A stretch of DNA of 64,000 nucleotides from an uncultured bacterium (GTDB taxonomy: Bacteria > Pseudomonadota > Alphaproteobacteria > Rhodospirillales > Rhodospirillaceae): NCBI GenBank assembly GCA_903888485.1, contig CAISTS010000010.1, positions 22,691 to 86,690 of the forward strand, given 5' to 3'. Of this stretch, positions 42,845 to 54,704 are shown piece by piece (positions within the stretch are counted from its first letter, which is position 1; the number at the start of each line of letters is the position of its first letter). The notes beneath the pieces were generated by a model. That model ran no database searches. It worked only from the letters and a program-made list of their open reading frames with translations, and was not told where the DNA came from. A program made the position numbers and the translations under genes.

Positions 42845-43447
42845 TTAGGGGTAGAGGCGTTCCGTGCGCCAGCCGCCATTGCTGCGGTGGAATACCAGGC
42901 GTTCGTGCAGGCGGTTGCGCACGTCGTGCCAAAACTCGATCACCGTCGGCGTCAGGCGAAAGCCCGTCCACTGCACGGGGCGCGGCACCGGCGCGCCTTC
43001 GAAGCGCGCTTCGAATTCCTTCACCCGCATCTCAAGCACGCCGCGGCTCGCCAGCACCTGCGACTGCTCCGACGCCCAGGCCGCGATCTGGCTGGCGCGG
43101 GGCCGGCTGGCCCAGTAAGCATCGGCTTCGGCGTATGGGACTTCCGCAAGCCGTCCCTCGGCACGCACTTGCCGGCGCAGAGATTTCCAATGGAAGCACA
43201 GCGCGGCGAAAGGGTTGGCGCTGATCTCGCGGCCCTTTCTGCTCTCGGCGTTGGTGTAGAACACAAAGCCGTCTTCGCCCGCGTCCTTGAGCAGCACCAG
43301 GCGCAGCGACGGTTTGCCGTCGGGCGTGGCGGTGGCCAGACTCATGGCCTCGGCAAGGTCGGGTTCGCTCTCCTTGGCGTCGGCAAACCAAGCCCTGAAC
43401 AGTCCGTAGGGTTCGGTGGCATCAGGTATGAGCAGCGGTGCGGTCAT
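42845..43447 (-). CDS. pdxH: Pyridoxamine 5'-phosphate oxidase
   Basis: This 200-residue FMN enzyme makes pyridoxal 5'-phosphate, the active form of vitamin B6. FMN and substrate-binding segments are SLRLVLLKDAGEDGFVFYTN, SRKGREISANPFAALCFHW and SLRRQVRAEGRLAEV. The C-terminal signature EFWHDVRNRLHERLVFHR with the final WRTERLYP is exact. The ATG at 43447 or one two codons earlier could be used. It is the first gene of a minus-strand run with the CDF exporter and a USP. Confidence 0.95.
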   Translation of the reverse strand: MTAPLLIPDATEPYGLFRAWFADAKESEPDLAEAMSLATATPDGKPSLRLVLLKDAGEDGFVFYTNAESRKGREISANPFAALCFHWKSLRRQVRAEGRLAEVPYAEADAYWASRPRASQIAAWASEQSQVLASRGVLEMRVKEFEARFEGAPVPRPVQWTGFRLTPTVIEFWHDVRNRLHERLVFHRSNGGWRTERLYP

Positions 43448-43531
43448 CGGCATTCCGGATTCACATGGCGGGGTAGGGTCGGCTGCCGGTAGAGGCTTGT
43501 CAATCCTGGTAAAATTCCGCTTTCCGGGGCG

Positions 43532-43559
43532 TTGACAGGCGGCCATATGCCCTTATTTT
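43532..43559 (+). promoter_or_regulatory. Sigma70-type promoter for the lipoprotein gene
   Basis: TTGACA (43532-43537), a perfect -35 element, is followed after 16 bases by TATTTT (43554-43559). Transcription would begin about 115 bases before the lipoprotein ATG, leaving a leader that contains the GAAGGAAAAGGGG tract. Confidence 0.45.
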
Positions 43560-43681
43560 TGCCACCATTAACAGGCTGAATCCCTCTGCAGCGAAGGAAA
43601 AGGGGGGACAACACGTCTGGTGGAACGTCCGACCATTCCAAGCGTTAGTTAGGTTGCTCATCCAACAAAAGGAACATCGTG

Positions 43682-44155
43682 ATGAAATCTCCTAAGATCA
43701 TGGCTGCGCTGGCCATCGCGTCTGCATTGACGCTGGCCGGCTGCGCCGAGGGCAATAACCGCACCGGCGCGACTCTTGTCGGCGCCGGCCTCGGCGGCCT
43801 GCTCGGATCGCAGTTCGGCAGCGGCGACGGCCGCCTCGCCATGACCGCGCTTGGCACCCTCGCCGGCGCCGCCATCGGCTCGAGCGTCGGCAAGCGCATG
43901 GACGAAGTCGACCGCATGCGCATGCGCGAAGCCGAACAGCGCGCCTATGCCGCGCCGCTCAACGAAACCATCATCTGGAATAATCCGAAGTCCGGCAACT
44001 CGGGCTACGTGAAGCCGATCCGCGACGGCCGCACGCAGAGCGGCCAATACTGCCGCGAATTCCAGTCGGAGATCACCGTCGGCGGCCAGCGTGAGCAAGG
44101 TTACGGCCGCGCCTGCCAGCAGCCCGACGGCTCTTGGAAAATCGTCAACAGCTAA
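43682..44155 (+). CDS. Glycine-zipper outer membrane lipoprotein (17 kDa antigen family)
   Basis: This 157-residue protein has a lipoprotein signal peptide ending in the lipobox LTLAGC (acylated Cys at about residue 20). A glycine-zipper segment follows (TLVGAGLGGLLGSQFGSGDG to GTLAGAAIGSSVGKRMDEVD). Its C-terminal domain contains YCREFQSEITVGGQREQGYGRACQQPDGSWKIV, typical of the rickettsial 17 kDa antigen/RT0821 family. It is anchored in the outer membrane. Two Cys in the C-terminal domain probably form a disulfide. A GTG one codon upstream of the chosen ATG is an alternative. Confidence 0.92.
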   Translation: MKSPKIMAALAIASALTLAGCAEGNNRTGATLVGAGLGGLLGSQFGSGDGRLAMTALGTLAGAAIGSSVGKRMDEVDRMRMREAEQRAYAAPLNETIIWNNPKSGNSGYVKPIRDGRTQSGQYCREFQSEITVGGQREQGYGRACQQPDGSWKIVNS

Positions 44156-44178
44156 GCTAACGCACCTCGAAGAAGAAA

Positions 44179-44206
44179 AGGCGGTCCCGCGCGGGCCGCC
44201 TTTTTA
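44179..44206 (+). terminator. Terminator after the lipoprotein gene
   Basis: GGCGG and CCGCC enclose a self-complementary TCCCGCGCGGG loop and are followed by TTTTTATT. The T-tract overlaps the stop codon of the convergent YihY gene. Confidence 0.75.
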
Positions 44207-45526
44207 TTGGGGGGAACGCACTTCGTCGGGTGTCATTGCGACACGCGCGAGGCTGACGCTGAGCAGCGTGCGCTCGGACTCCACGGCTGTACGCAAATGG
44301 TGGTTCAGGCGCTTGCCGATCTCGCCGAATTTGGGATCGTCGGGGGTCATGATGATGTTGAGCCCCACGCCGAAGTGATGCACCAGGTCGATGAGGGGCG
44401 TGCGTTCAAGATCGCGGGCGAGGATCCAGCGGCCCTCTTCCGTCGGGGCGATGAAACGGCCGGCGCGCAAATCATTGATGACCGCCGTCAGCACCGTATC
44501 CGGCGCGCCCAGGCTCTTCACAAGATGCTCAATGCTGAGCCCCGTTCCGCCGCGGTGAGCCACGCACAGCTGCCCCAGCACCTCGAGCGCCAAGACCAAC
44601 CGGCCGCTGACGCCCAGTCCATATCCCACGCGCGCATAGCGCCAATCGGGCAGCGCGGCCGTGATGACCGCGCCGATCAGTACCGTCATCCACACCAGGT
44701 AAATCCACAGCAGAAAAACGGGTACAGCCGCGATAGCGCCGTACACAGCCTCGTAGGTTGTCATCTGTCCGATGACCACGGCAAAGGTATAGCGCAGCGC
44801 GGCCAGCAGGAGCGCGGCCACGCCTGCGCCGATCATCGCATCGCGCCGCCGCAAACGCCGGTTGGGCACGATCAGGAACAGGAACGTCAGCGTGACCCAG
44901 GTGAGCAGGGTCGGCATCAGATTGCCAAGCAGAATGGCGGCCGGATCGGGAGGCGTCAGCACATCGCCCTCGACGATCTGCTGACGCGCAAAAGCACCAA
45001 TCAGCGAAAGTCCCACGCCCAGCAGCACGGGGCCGATGGTCATCACCGCCCAGAACACCAGCATCCGCTGGATGAAGGGGCGCGGCCGGATCACGCGGAA
45101 AATGGTGTTGAGCGCGCCTTGAATGGTCAGGAACAGCAGCGCTGCCGTGAATATGAGGCCGATGAAGCCAAACAACCTCAGCTGACTGGCGGCCTGTACC
45201 AGGTTCGTTATGCCCTCGCTGAACCGCATGCCGGTGTCGGGCACGAGGTTGCGCACGATAGTGCTCTGCAAGGTATCGCGAATGCTGTCGAAGACCGGAA
45301 AAGCCGCCAGCACGCCAAAGACCAGCGCCAGCGCAGGTACGACCGCGAGCGCTGTGGAAAAACTCAAGGCCTCGGCCTCCCGCGACAGATGCGCCTCGCC
45401 CAATCGTTTGAGCAGGAACCCGACCAGGCTGTCGGGCCGGCTCAAGAGACCCTTGATGGCATCGCGCGCGACGGCCAACCGCTGGCCGCGCGAGGGCTCG
45501 TCCTGGGAGCGTTCTGCGGGGCTCAT
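44204..45526 (-). CDS. YihY/BrkB family inner membrane protein
   Basis: This 440-residue protein matches the YihY/virulence factor BrkB family (formerly annotated RNase BN). After a hydrophilic start come six predicted helices, with ALSFSTALAVVPALALVFG, FIGLIFTAALLFLTIQGALNTIF, GAGVAALLLAALRYTFAVV and YGAIAAVPVFLLWIYLVWMTVLIGAVI. Residues about 300-430 form a cytoplasmic winged-helix-like domain as in other long members. The function is unproven, with lipid or ion transport proposed for the family. It is monocistronic and convergent with the lipoprotein gene. Confidence 0.88.
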   Translation of the reverse strand: MSPAERSQDEPSRGQRLAVARDAIKGLLSRPDSLVGFLLKRLGEAHLSREAEALSFSTALAVVPALALVFGVLAAFPVFDSIRDTLQSTIVRNLVPDTGMRFSEGITNLVQAASQLRLFGFIGLIFTAALLFLTIQGALNTIFRVIRPRPFIQRMLVFWAVMTIGPVLLGVGLSLIGAFARQQIVEGDVLTPPDPAAILLGNLMPTLLTWVTLTFLFLIVPNRRLRRRDAMIGAGVAALLLAALRYTFAVVIGQMTTYEAVYGAIAAVPVFLLWIYLVWMTVLIGAVITAALPDWRYARVGYGLGVSGRLVLALEVLGQLCVAHRGGTGLSIEHLVKSLGAPDTVLTAVINDLRAGRFIAPTEEGRWILARDLERTPLIDLVHHFGVGLNIIMTPDDPKFGEIGKRLNHHLRTAVESERTLLSVSLARVAMTPDEVRSPQ

Positions 45527-45661
45527 TCCTCGCCTGCCTTGCCCAATTGCCGGTTTCGTGTAGGATGCCGCAAGTTATTGGTTCCCGAAAGCTTTTTGAG
45601 GTTTTAGGCGGGAACCCAAGACATTCCTAGGGTCGGACAACTGGGCGGGCAACAAACTTTG

Positions 45662-46480
<819 letters not shown>

Positions 46481-46485
46481 CCGTC

Positions 46486-47577
46486 ATGTCGAGCAACACC
46501 TTCGGCACCCTCTTTCGCTTCACCACCTTCGGTGAAAGCCACGGCCCGGCCATCGGTTGCGTCGTCGATGGCACGCCGCCGCTGATCCCGCTCGACGAGA
46601 GCGACCTCCAGGTTTGGATGGACAAGCGCAAGCCCGGCACGTCGCGCTTCACGACCCAGCGCCGCGAGCCCGACGCCGTGCGCATTCTCTCCGGCGTCTT
46701 CGAAGGCAGGACCACGGGCACGCCGATCGGGCTCTTGGTCGAGAATGTGGACGCGCGCTCCAAGGACTATGGCGATATCGCCGAGAAATTTCGCCCCGGC
46801 CATGCGGACTATACCTATTGGAAGAAATACGGCATCCGCGACTATAGAGGTGGTGGCCGCCAATCGGCGCGCGAGACCGCCATGCGTGTCGCCGCCGGCG
46901 CTATCGCGCGCAAAGTGCTGGCGCACCGGCTGGGCAAGGCCGTGAAGATCCGCGGCGCGCTGATCCAGGTCGGTCCGCACCAGATCGACCGCAAACGCTG
47001 GGACTGGAAGCAGGTCGGCAAGAACCCGTTCTTCTCGCCCGACGCCAAGGCCGCCGAGCGCTGGGCCGATTACCTCGACGAAGTGCGCAAGAGTGGATCG
47101 AGCACCGGTGCGATCATCGAAGTGATCGCCGAAGGTATTCCCGCCGGACTGGGTGCGCCCATCTACGGCAAGCTCGACGCCGACATCGCCTCGGCACTGA
47201 TGAGCATCAACGCCGCCAAGGGCGTCGAAATCGGCGCAGGCTTCGCCGCCGCCGCCTTCTCCGGCGAAGAGAACGCCGACGAGATGCGCGCGGGGAAAAA
47301 AAAGGGCGAGCCGGTTTTCCTCTCCAATCACGCGGGCGGCATTCTCGGCGGCATTTCGAGCGGTCAGCCCATCGTCGCGCGCGTCGCCATCAAGCCGACA
47401 AGCTCGATCCTTAGCCCGCGCAAGACCATCGACGTGCATGGCGCGAACACCGCCATCAGCACCAAGGGCCGCCACGACCCTTGCGTGGGTATCCGCGGCG
47501 TGCCGGTGGCCGAAGCCATGCTGGCCATCGTGTTGGCCGATCATTTACTCCGCCATCAGGCGCAATCCGGCCTTTAG
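46486..47577 (+). CDS. aroC: Chorismate synthase
   Basis: This 363-residue FMN-dependent enzyme converts EPSP to chorismate, the branch point to aromatic amino acids. All signature segments are present: [18 protein letters not shown], the [14 protein letters not shown] motif, [17 protein letters not shown] packing with [11 protein letters not shown], and the final [21 protein letters not shown]. Its start lies five bases after the fabI stop, so the two are co-transcribed. A small hairpin spans the stop codon (47566-47583) but has no T-tract. Confidence 0.96.
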   Translation: MSSNTFGTLFRFTTFGESHGPAIGCVVDGTPPLIPLDESDLQVWMDKRKPGTSRFTTQRREPDAVRILSGVFEGRTTGTPIGLLVENVDARSKDYGDIAEKFRPGHADYTYWKKYGIRDYRGGGRQSARETAMRVAAGAIARKVLAHRLGKAVKIRGALIQVGPHQIDRKRWDWKQVGKNPFFSPDAKAAERWADYLDEVRKSGSSTGAIIEVIAEGIPAGLGAPIYGKLDADIASALMSINAAKGVEIGAGFAAAAFSGEENADEMRAGKKKGEPVFLSNHAGGILGGISSGQPIVARVAIKPTSSILSPRKTIDVHGANTAISTKGRHDPCVGIRGVPVAEAMLAIVLADHLLRHQAQSGL

Positions 47578-47682
47578 GCCGGAACAAAAATCCTTCTCGA
47601 CCGCATCACGGCTGGGCTCCCTTGTCCGGCGGCAGCAAATACGTCGTCGGCACCTATCCGGGTCTCATGTCGACGCTTACCT

Positions 47683-47946
47683 ATGAAGCCGCAAGCCCGT
47701 TCCGCAGCGCCTGGACCGCGAATCATTATCTCCGGCAAGAATGTCGTTTTTGGGACAAGCTGCGCCTTCGAACCCGACGGACGCATCGCGGTTTATCATG
47801 GCCTCGAGAAACGCGGCGTGTTTCCCGTCAATATGGTCAAGGGCGGAGGGCTTACGGGCTTTGGCCGCACCACCTTCGCATGGGAGCCCGTGACCGACCT
47901 CTGTGCGCAGACCAGGACGTCCTCGGCTGACCACTCTGAGGACTAA
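47683..47946 (+). CDS. Doubtful 87-residue ORF between aroC and sppA
   Basis: The 449-base gap 47578-48026 holds this frame, whose middle reads protein-like (RIIISGKNVVFGTSCAFEPDGRIAVYHGL, shown here as consecutive strands, then GGGLTGFGRTTFAWEP). The start lacks a clear ribosome binding site. An overlapping frame upstream (GTYPGLMSTLTYEAASPF) also looks partly protein-like, so a frameshifted remnant is possible. No family is recognised. The last 80 bases of the gap contain the sppA ribosome binding site GAGGG. Confidence 0.25.
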   Translation: MKPQARSAAPGPRIIISGKNVVFGTSCAFEPDGRIAVYHGLEKRGVFPVNMVKGGGLTGFGRTTFAWEPVTDLCAQTRTSSADHSED

Positions 47947-48026
47947 GGGCTTTCCCCTTTTGACTCATCTTCCGCGGCTTATATGCCGTATGGTGACGTC
48001 TCGAACGTGACAGAGGGATTCTTGCG

Positions 48027-49796
48027 ATGCGCACTTTCGGTATGGTCCTGTTAGGCCTGTTCTCAGGCATCGGTCTTCTGACCGTCGCCGCGTTCGTCGG
48101 CTTGCTTTATCTCGCCTTTTCTATCGGCGAGATGCGTCAGCCGGTGGTAGCCGTGCCCGACAAGATGATGCTCACCCTCGACCTCGACGATGAACTCGTC
48201 GAAGGCGGGGGTGGACCGCGCCTCGAGGGCCTCAACATCCGCTCCTCGGCCACATTACAGGAGGCGGTGGTCGCCATCCGCAAGGCCAAGGACGATCCGC
48301 GCGTCATCGCCATCAAGGCCAACCTCAGCAGTCCTAAAGTTGGACTCGCCCAGATCCAGGAGTTGCGCGACGTCATCGCCGAATTCCGCTCCGGCGGCAA
48401 ACCCGCGTACTTGTTCTCCGAGACCATCGGCGAAGGTGAAGGCGCGCTGCCGGCCTATTACCTCGCCTCGGCCTTCAGTGAAGTCTGGATGCAGCCCTCC
48501 GGTACCGTTGGCATCGCCGGCATTGGCACCGAGGGATTCTTCCTCAAGGACTTCCTTACCCGCTTCGGGGTCAAAGGCGATTTCATCGCCAAGGGCGAAT
48601 ACAAGAGCGCGCCCGAGATGTTCACCAACACCCAGATGTCGCAGTACAACCGCGAGGAAACCGAGGCGCTGCTCAAGGCCTGGTACGAGCAGATGGTCGC
48701 CGGCATCGCCGAAGGCCGCAAGATCGACGCTGGCGCGCTACGCGCGCTGATCGACGAAGGCCCGCAGTTGGCCAAAGAGGCGCTCGACAAAAATCTGATC
48801 GACAAGATCGCCTACCGCGACGAGTTCGACGCGGCAATGGACAAACAGACCCATGACGGCATGGATCTGAAACGCTACGCGCGCGCGCGCCTGCCCGGCG
48901 CGGCGGCGGCCAAGAAGCGTATCGCCGTGATCAACGCCGTGGGCGAGATCGACCGCGTCGCCGCCAATGACAGCCCCTTCACCGACAACGACGGCATCCA
49001 TGCCGACCGTATGGTGAAGGCGATCCGCAAGGCGGCGGACGACGCGACGGTCGATGCCATTATATTGCGCGTCGATAGCCCCGGCGGCTCCTATGTCGCC
49101 TCGGACACCATCTGGCGCGAGGTCGTGCGCGCCAAGACCGAAAAGAAAAAGCCGGTCATCGTCAGCATGGGCGATACGGCGGCGTCGGGCGGATACTTCA
49201 TCTCGATGCCTGCGGACCGTATCTTTGCCTCGCCCGCCACCGTCACGGGGTCCATCGGCGTGTTCGCTGGCAAGATCGTCATTGGCGATGCGCTGACCAA
49301 GCTCAACATCAACCGCGAGCGCGTTGTCTTCGGCGAGTCCGCCGGCATGTTCAGCGCGACCTCAGAGTTCAGCCCCAGGCACCGCGAACGCCTCGGGCGC
49401 ATGATGGATGTGACCTACGCCGACTTCACCGGCAAGGCCGCGCAAGGGCGCGGCAAAAGCGTCGAAGAGATCGACAAGGTCGCGCGCGGTCGTGTGTGGA
49501 GCGGGGCGGATGCGCTCGCCGCCGGCCTGGTGGACGAGATGGGCGGGTTCTTGAAGGCCCTCGACTACACCAAGACCAAGCTCGGCCTCGCCGCCACGGA
49601 CCGCGTAACACTGGTGGAGTACGCCGACAGCCGCGAGACCTGGCTCAACTACCTCAAGTTCTTCGACAATAGCGACGTGCCCGACGACATCGAGAGCTTC
49701 TTCCGCGGCGTGTTATGGCTAAAGGATATCTTCGGCCACGTCGAAAGCCGCACCGCCGGGCCGCAGCTCTACCGCGCGCCGCTGACCGTTCGTTAG
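48027..49796 (+). CDS. sppA: Signal peptide peptidase SppA, 67 kDa type
   Basis: This 589-residue protein is anchored by an N-terminal helix (about 5-30) and has two tandem S49 peptidase domains facing the periplasm. It degrades cleaved signal peptides in the membrane. The catalytic Lys lies in the first domain (GDFIAKGEYKSAPEMF) and the catalytic Ser in the second (SMGDTAASGGYFISMPAD), as in E. coli SppA. Further family segments are AYYLASAFSEVWMQPSGTVG and RVDSPGGSYVASDTIWREV. GAGGG precedes the ATG. It converges on the bkd operon. Confidence 0.93.
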   Translation: MRTFGMVLLGLFSGIGLLTVAAFVGLLYLAFSIGEMRQPVVAVPDKMMLTLDLDDELVEGGGGPRLEGLNIRSSATLQEAVVAIRKAKDDPRVIAIKANLSSPKVGLAQIQELRDVIAEFRSGGKPAYLFSETIGEGEGALPAYYLASAFSEVWMQPSGTVGIAGIGTEGFFLKDFLTRFGVKGDFIAKGEYKSAPEMFTNTQMSQYNREETEALLKAWYEQMVAGIAEGRKIDAGALRALIDEGPQLAKEALDKNLIDKIAYRDEFDAAMDKQTHDGMDLKRYARARLPGAAAAKKRIAVINAVGEIDRVAANDSPFTDNDGIHADRMVKAIRKAADDATVDAIILRVDSPGGSYVASDTIWREVVRAKTEKKKPVIVSMGDTAASGGYFISMPADRIFASPATVTGSIGVFAGKIVIGDALTKLNINRERVVFGESAGMFSATSEFSPRHRERLGRMMDVTYADFTGKAAQGRGKSVEEIDKVARGRVWSGADALAAGLVDEMGGFLKALDYTKTKLGLAATDRVTLVEYADSRETWLNYLKFFDNSDVPDDIESFFRGVLWLKDIFGHVESRTAGPQLYRAPLTVR

Positions 49797-49903
49797 TTGC
49801 GGTCGGCGGCCGTCCGCAGCACGCTGATCACATCGGGCGTGCCGCTCCAGCAGCGGCAGGTGTGATCGATCACCTCTTCGTTCAGCGCGATGACGATGCA
49901 CAT
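49793..49903 (-). CDS. Possible 36-residue protein downstream of the bkd E2 gene
   Basis: This short frame begins three bases after the E2 stop codon, so ribosomes could reinitiate. It encodes MCIVIALNEEVIDHTCRCW and then a polar tail, with three Cys. The frame ends overlapping the sppA stop region. In Pseudomonas the E3 gene lpdV occupies this position; here there is only this frame. I recognise no family, and the coding evidence is position and codon pattern only. Confidence 0.35.
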   Translation of the reverse strand: MCIVIALNEEVIDHTCRCWSGTPDVISVLRTAADRN

Positions 49904-49906
49904 CGC

Positions 49907-51090
49907 TCAGCCCTCGGGGTCCGGCACGAACAACAGCGCCGGTTGCTCTAGGAAAGCTTTGACCCGCTGGATGAAGCTTGCCGCCGCGTGGCCGTCGACG
50001 ATGCGGTGATCGAAAGACGACGACAGATTCATCATGCTGCGCAGCGCGATCTGACCGTCCACAGCGACGGGACGCTGCGCCACCTTATTGACGCCGATGA
50101 TCGCGACTTCGGGCCGGTTGATGACGGGCGTCGAGACGAGACCGCCGAGCTTCCCGAGACTCGTGACAGTAATGGTCGAACCCATCAGTTCCTTGCGGTC
50201 GATGGTTCCGGCGCGCGCCGCATTGGCGACGCGCTCGACTTCGGAGGAGAGGGTCCACAGGTCCATCGCCTGCGCGTTGAAGACCACGGGCACCATAAGA
50301 CCCTTTTCGGTCTGTGCGGCCACCCCCAGGTTCACATGGGCGAATTGATGCAGCACCCCGGCGGCATCGTCGAAATGCGCGTTGAGCTGCGGGAACTCCG
50401 GCAGCGCCTTGATCACCGCCAGCATGACGAAGGGCAGAACCGACAGCTTCGTGCCGCGCTCGACGTTGAGCTGGGCGCGCACGACTTCGAGGTTGGTCAT
50501 GTCGACTTCTTCGACATAACTGTAGTGCGGGATATTGCGCTTGGACTCCAACATCCGCTCGCCGATCTTGCGGCGGATGCCAATGATCTTGATCTCCTGC
50601 GCCGCCCCCACGCCCGCGTTCACGGGCACCGCCGCAGGGCGCGCTTTCGAGAGATGATCGTCAAGGTCCTTGTGCACCACGCGCCCGTCGGGGCCGCTGC
50701 CGCGCAGCTGTGCGAGGTCGATGTTCAGGGCACGCCCGCGTTGGCGTACCGCCGGTGCGGCCTGAACCTTTCCAGCCCCGCCATTGGGTTTCGGTACTAC
50801 AGCCGCTGGCGCGGCCTTCTCAGCCTTCTTTTCGACCTTCGCGTCCACGCGCTGCTCGGTTTCGAGCACAATGATGGGCGCACCGACAGCGACCATATCA
50901 CCGGGGTTTCCGTGTAGCGCCACGACCTTACCGGACACCGGCGACGGTATCTCGACGGTGGCTTTGTCGGTGGTGACATCGGCGAGATTTTGGTCCTCGG
51001 CAACCATGTCACCGACCTTCACGTGCCATGCGGTCAGTTCAGCCTGCGCTGTGCCCTCACCCACGTCGGGTAGCTTGATCACCACTTCGG

Positions 51091-51094
<4 letters not shown>
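49907..51094 (-). CDS. bkdB: Branched-chain 2-oxoacid dehydrogenase E2 (dihydrolipoamide acyltransferase)
   Basis: This 395-residue core component starts with a lipoyl domain (residues 1-78; lipoylated Lys44 in DVTTDKATVEIP). After an Ala/Pro-rich linker comes a peripheral-subunit-binding domain (RALNIDLAQLRGSGPDGRVV) and the acyltransferase domain with active-site His363 and Asp367 in SSFDHRIVDGHAA. It transfers branched acyl groups to CoA. The start overlaps the E1beta stop (ATGA). The order E1alpha-E1beta-E2 and the adjacent Lrp regulator identify the complex as branched-chain rather than pyruvate type. Confidence 0.92.
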
Positions 51095-53393
<2,299 letters not shown>

Positions 53394-53427
53394 TTATCTT
53401 GTATAGTTGACGCATTTCCGCTATATT

Positions 53428-53444
53428 TTGCATGATTTATGCGA
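53428..53444. promoter_or_regulatory. Inverted repeat in the bkd/lrp divergent promoter, possible regulator site
   Basis: TTGCAT-GATTT-ATGCGA is an inverted repeat with one mismatch in an AT-rich 127-bp region between the divergent bkdA1 and Lrp genes. Lrp-type sites are degenerate AT-rich half-palindromes of this size. The region also holds TTGACG (53407-53412), but no well-spaced -10 element is clear. Confidence 0.35.
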
Positions 53445-53469
53445 ATATCACGTACTCTGTGCATTTATA

Positions 53470-54000
53470 ATGCTGGACGATCTGGACCCGATCAACGTGC
53501 GTATTTTGAACGAACTGCAGAGCGATTCGTCTCGCTCGGCGGTGGATCTGGCTGAGAGTGTTGGCATTTCCCAATCGCAATGCTGGCGGCGCATCCAGCA
53601 ACTGCGCGAAGACGGATACATCAAGAAACAGGTGGCGCTGCTCGACCGCAAGAAGCTCGGCCTGCACGCGCATGTCTTTGCGCTCGTGAAGCTGTCAGCG
53701 CACGGGCGCAGCAACCTCAACGAATTCGCCGCGGCGATCCGCCGCCACCCGCAGGTTTTAGAGTGTTACGTGCTTATGGGCTCGGTCGATTTCCTGGTGC
53801 GCATCGTCGCCGAGGATGTCGAGGCTTACGAGCAGTTCTTTTTCGAAACGCTGTCGCAGCTTCCCGGCGTGCAGGAAGTCAACTCGATCATGGCGCTATC
53901 GGAGATCAAATCGACCACCGAGTTACCAATGCCCGGCTTGCCGGCGCCTAAGCGCGAGACGCGCCGACCAAGAACTCGACGTTCCCCTCCGGCCCCGTGA
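53470..54000 (+). CDS. bkdR: Lrp/AsnC family transcriptional regulator (BkdR-like)
   Basis: This 176-residue protein has an N-terminal helix-turn-helix (LDPINVRILNELQSDSSRSA, ISQSQCWRRIQQLREDGYIK) and a ligand-binding RAM domain (ECYVLMGSVDFLVRIVAEDVEAYEQFF). It is divergent from the bkd operon, so it most likely senses branched-chain amino acids and activates that operon. The ATG at 53470 matches the family start, but no Shine-Dalgarno sequence precedes it, so the mRNA could be leaderless. A 20-residue basic Pro/Arg tail extends past the RAM domain and is encoded opposite the end of tlyA, overlapping it by 53 bases. Confidence 0.9.
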   Translation: MLDDLDPINVRILNELQSDSSRSAVDLAESVGISQSQCWRRIQQLREDGYIKKQVALLDRKKLGLHAHVFALVKLSAHGRSNLNEFAAAIRRHPQVLECYVLMGSVDFLVRIVAEDVEAYEQFFFETLSQLPGVQEVNSIMALSEIKSTTELPMPGLPAPKRETRRPRTRRSPPAP

Positions 54001-54691
54001 TGGGGCTCGGCGTCACGCCGACCACGCGCCAGCCGGCTTGGGCGTTCATCCAGGTTGAGAGCGTCTCACACACGTCGGCATGCAACGCCGGATCGCGCAC
54101 CACGCCCCTCTCGCCCACCTGATCCTTCGCCACTTCGAATTGAGGCTTGATCAGCGCAATCAACCAGGCGTCACCGCTTGAAAGCGCCATGCTGGCGGGC
54201 AGCACGCTGCGTAGACCGATGAAGCTCGCATCGCAGACGATGGCGTTCACAGGTTCGGATACGTGTATCTTGTCCAAGAGGCGCGCGTTGGTGCGTTCCA
54301 GCACAACCACACGCGGATCGGTGCGCAACTTATGCGCCAGCTGGCCGTAGCCCACATCGACCGAATAGACCTTGGCGGCACCGTGCGTAAGTAGCACGTC
54401 GGTAAATCCCCCGGTGGACGCGCCGACATCGATGCAGACGCGGTCTTTTGGATCGAACGAAAAGTGCTGAAGGCCATGAGCAAGCTTGAGGCCGCCGCGC
54501 GAGACCCAAGGGTGCGCCGCGCCGCGCACAGTGATGGAAATGTCGGCGGCGACCTTGCCGCCGGCGGAAGTGAGTTTCTGCTCGCCCGAGAAAACCACGC
54601 CCGCCATGACCAGCGCTTGGGCCTTGGCCGCGCTTTCGGCAAGGCCGCGCTCAACCATCAGTGCGTCGAGGCGAAGTTTGGAACTCTTCAC
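53948..54691 (-). CDS. tlyA: TlyA family 2'-O-ribose rRNA methyltransferase
   Basis: This 247-residue protein begins with an S4 RNA-binding domain (RLDALMVERGLAESAAKAQALVMAG). A FtsJ-like methyltransferase domain follows, with the SAM motif CIDVGASTGGFTDVLL, VYSVDVGYGQL and the K-D-K-E residues in CDASFIGLRSVLP and IKPQFEVAKDQVG. TlyA modifies 16S and/or 23S rRNA and in some bacteria affects capreomycin sensitivity. The GTG start has GGAAAG upstream. It is the last gene of the minus-strand isoprenoid run, with a copper ATPase between it and dxs. Confidence 0.91.
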   Translation of the reverse strand: MKSSKLRLDALMVERGLAESAAKAQALVMAGVVFSGEQKLTSAGGKVAADISITVRGAAHPWVSRGGLKLAHGLQHFSFDPKDRVCIDVGASTGGFTDVLLTHGAAKVYSVDVGYGQLAHKLRTDPRVVVLERTNARLLDKIHVSEPVNAIVCDASFIGLRSVLPASMALSSGDAWLIALIKPQFEVAKDQVGERGVVRDPALHADVCETLSTWMNAQAGWRVVGVTPSPITGPEGNVEFLVGASRA

Positions 54692-54704
54692 GATCTGCTT
54701 TCCG

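Noticed and set aside
47481..47930. 149-codon frame overlapping the end of aroC
   Set aside because: It starts inside aroC in another frame and its product is Arg-rich shadow sequence. Only the frame at 47683 looked even partly protein-like.
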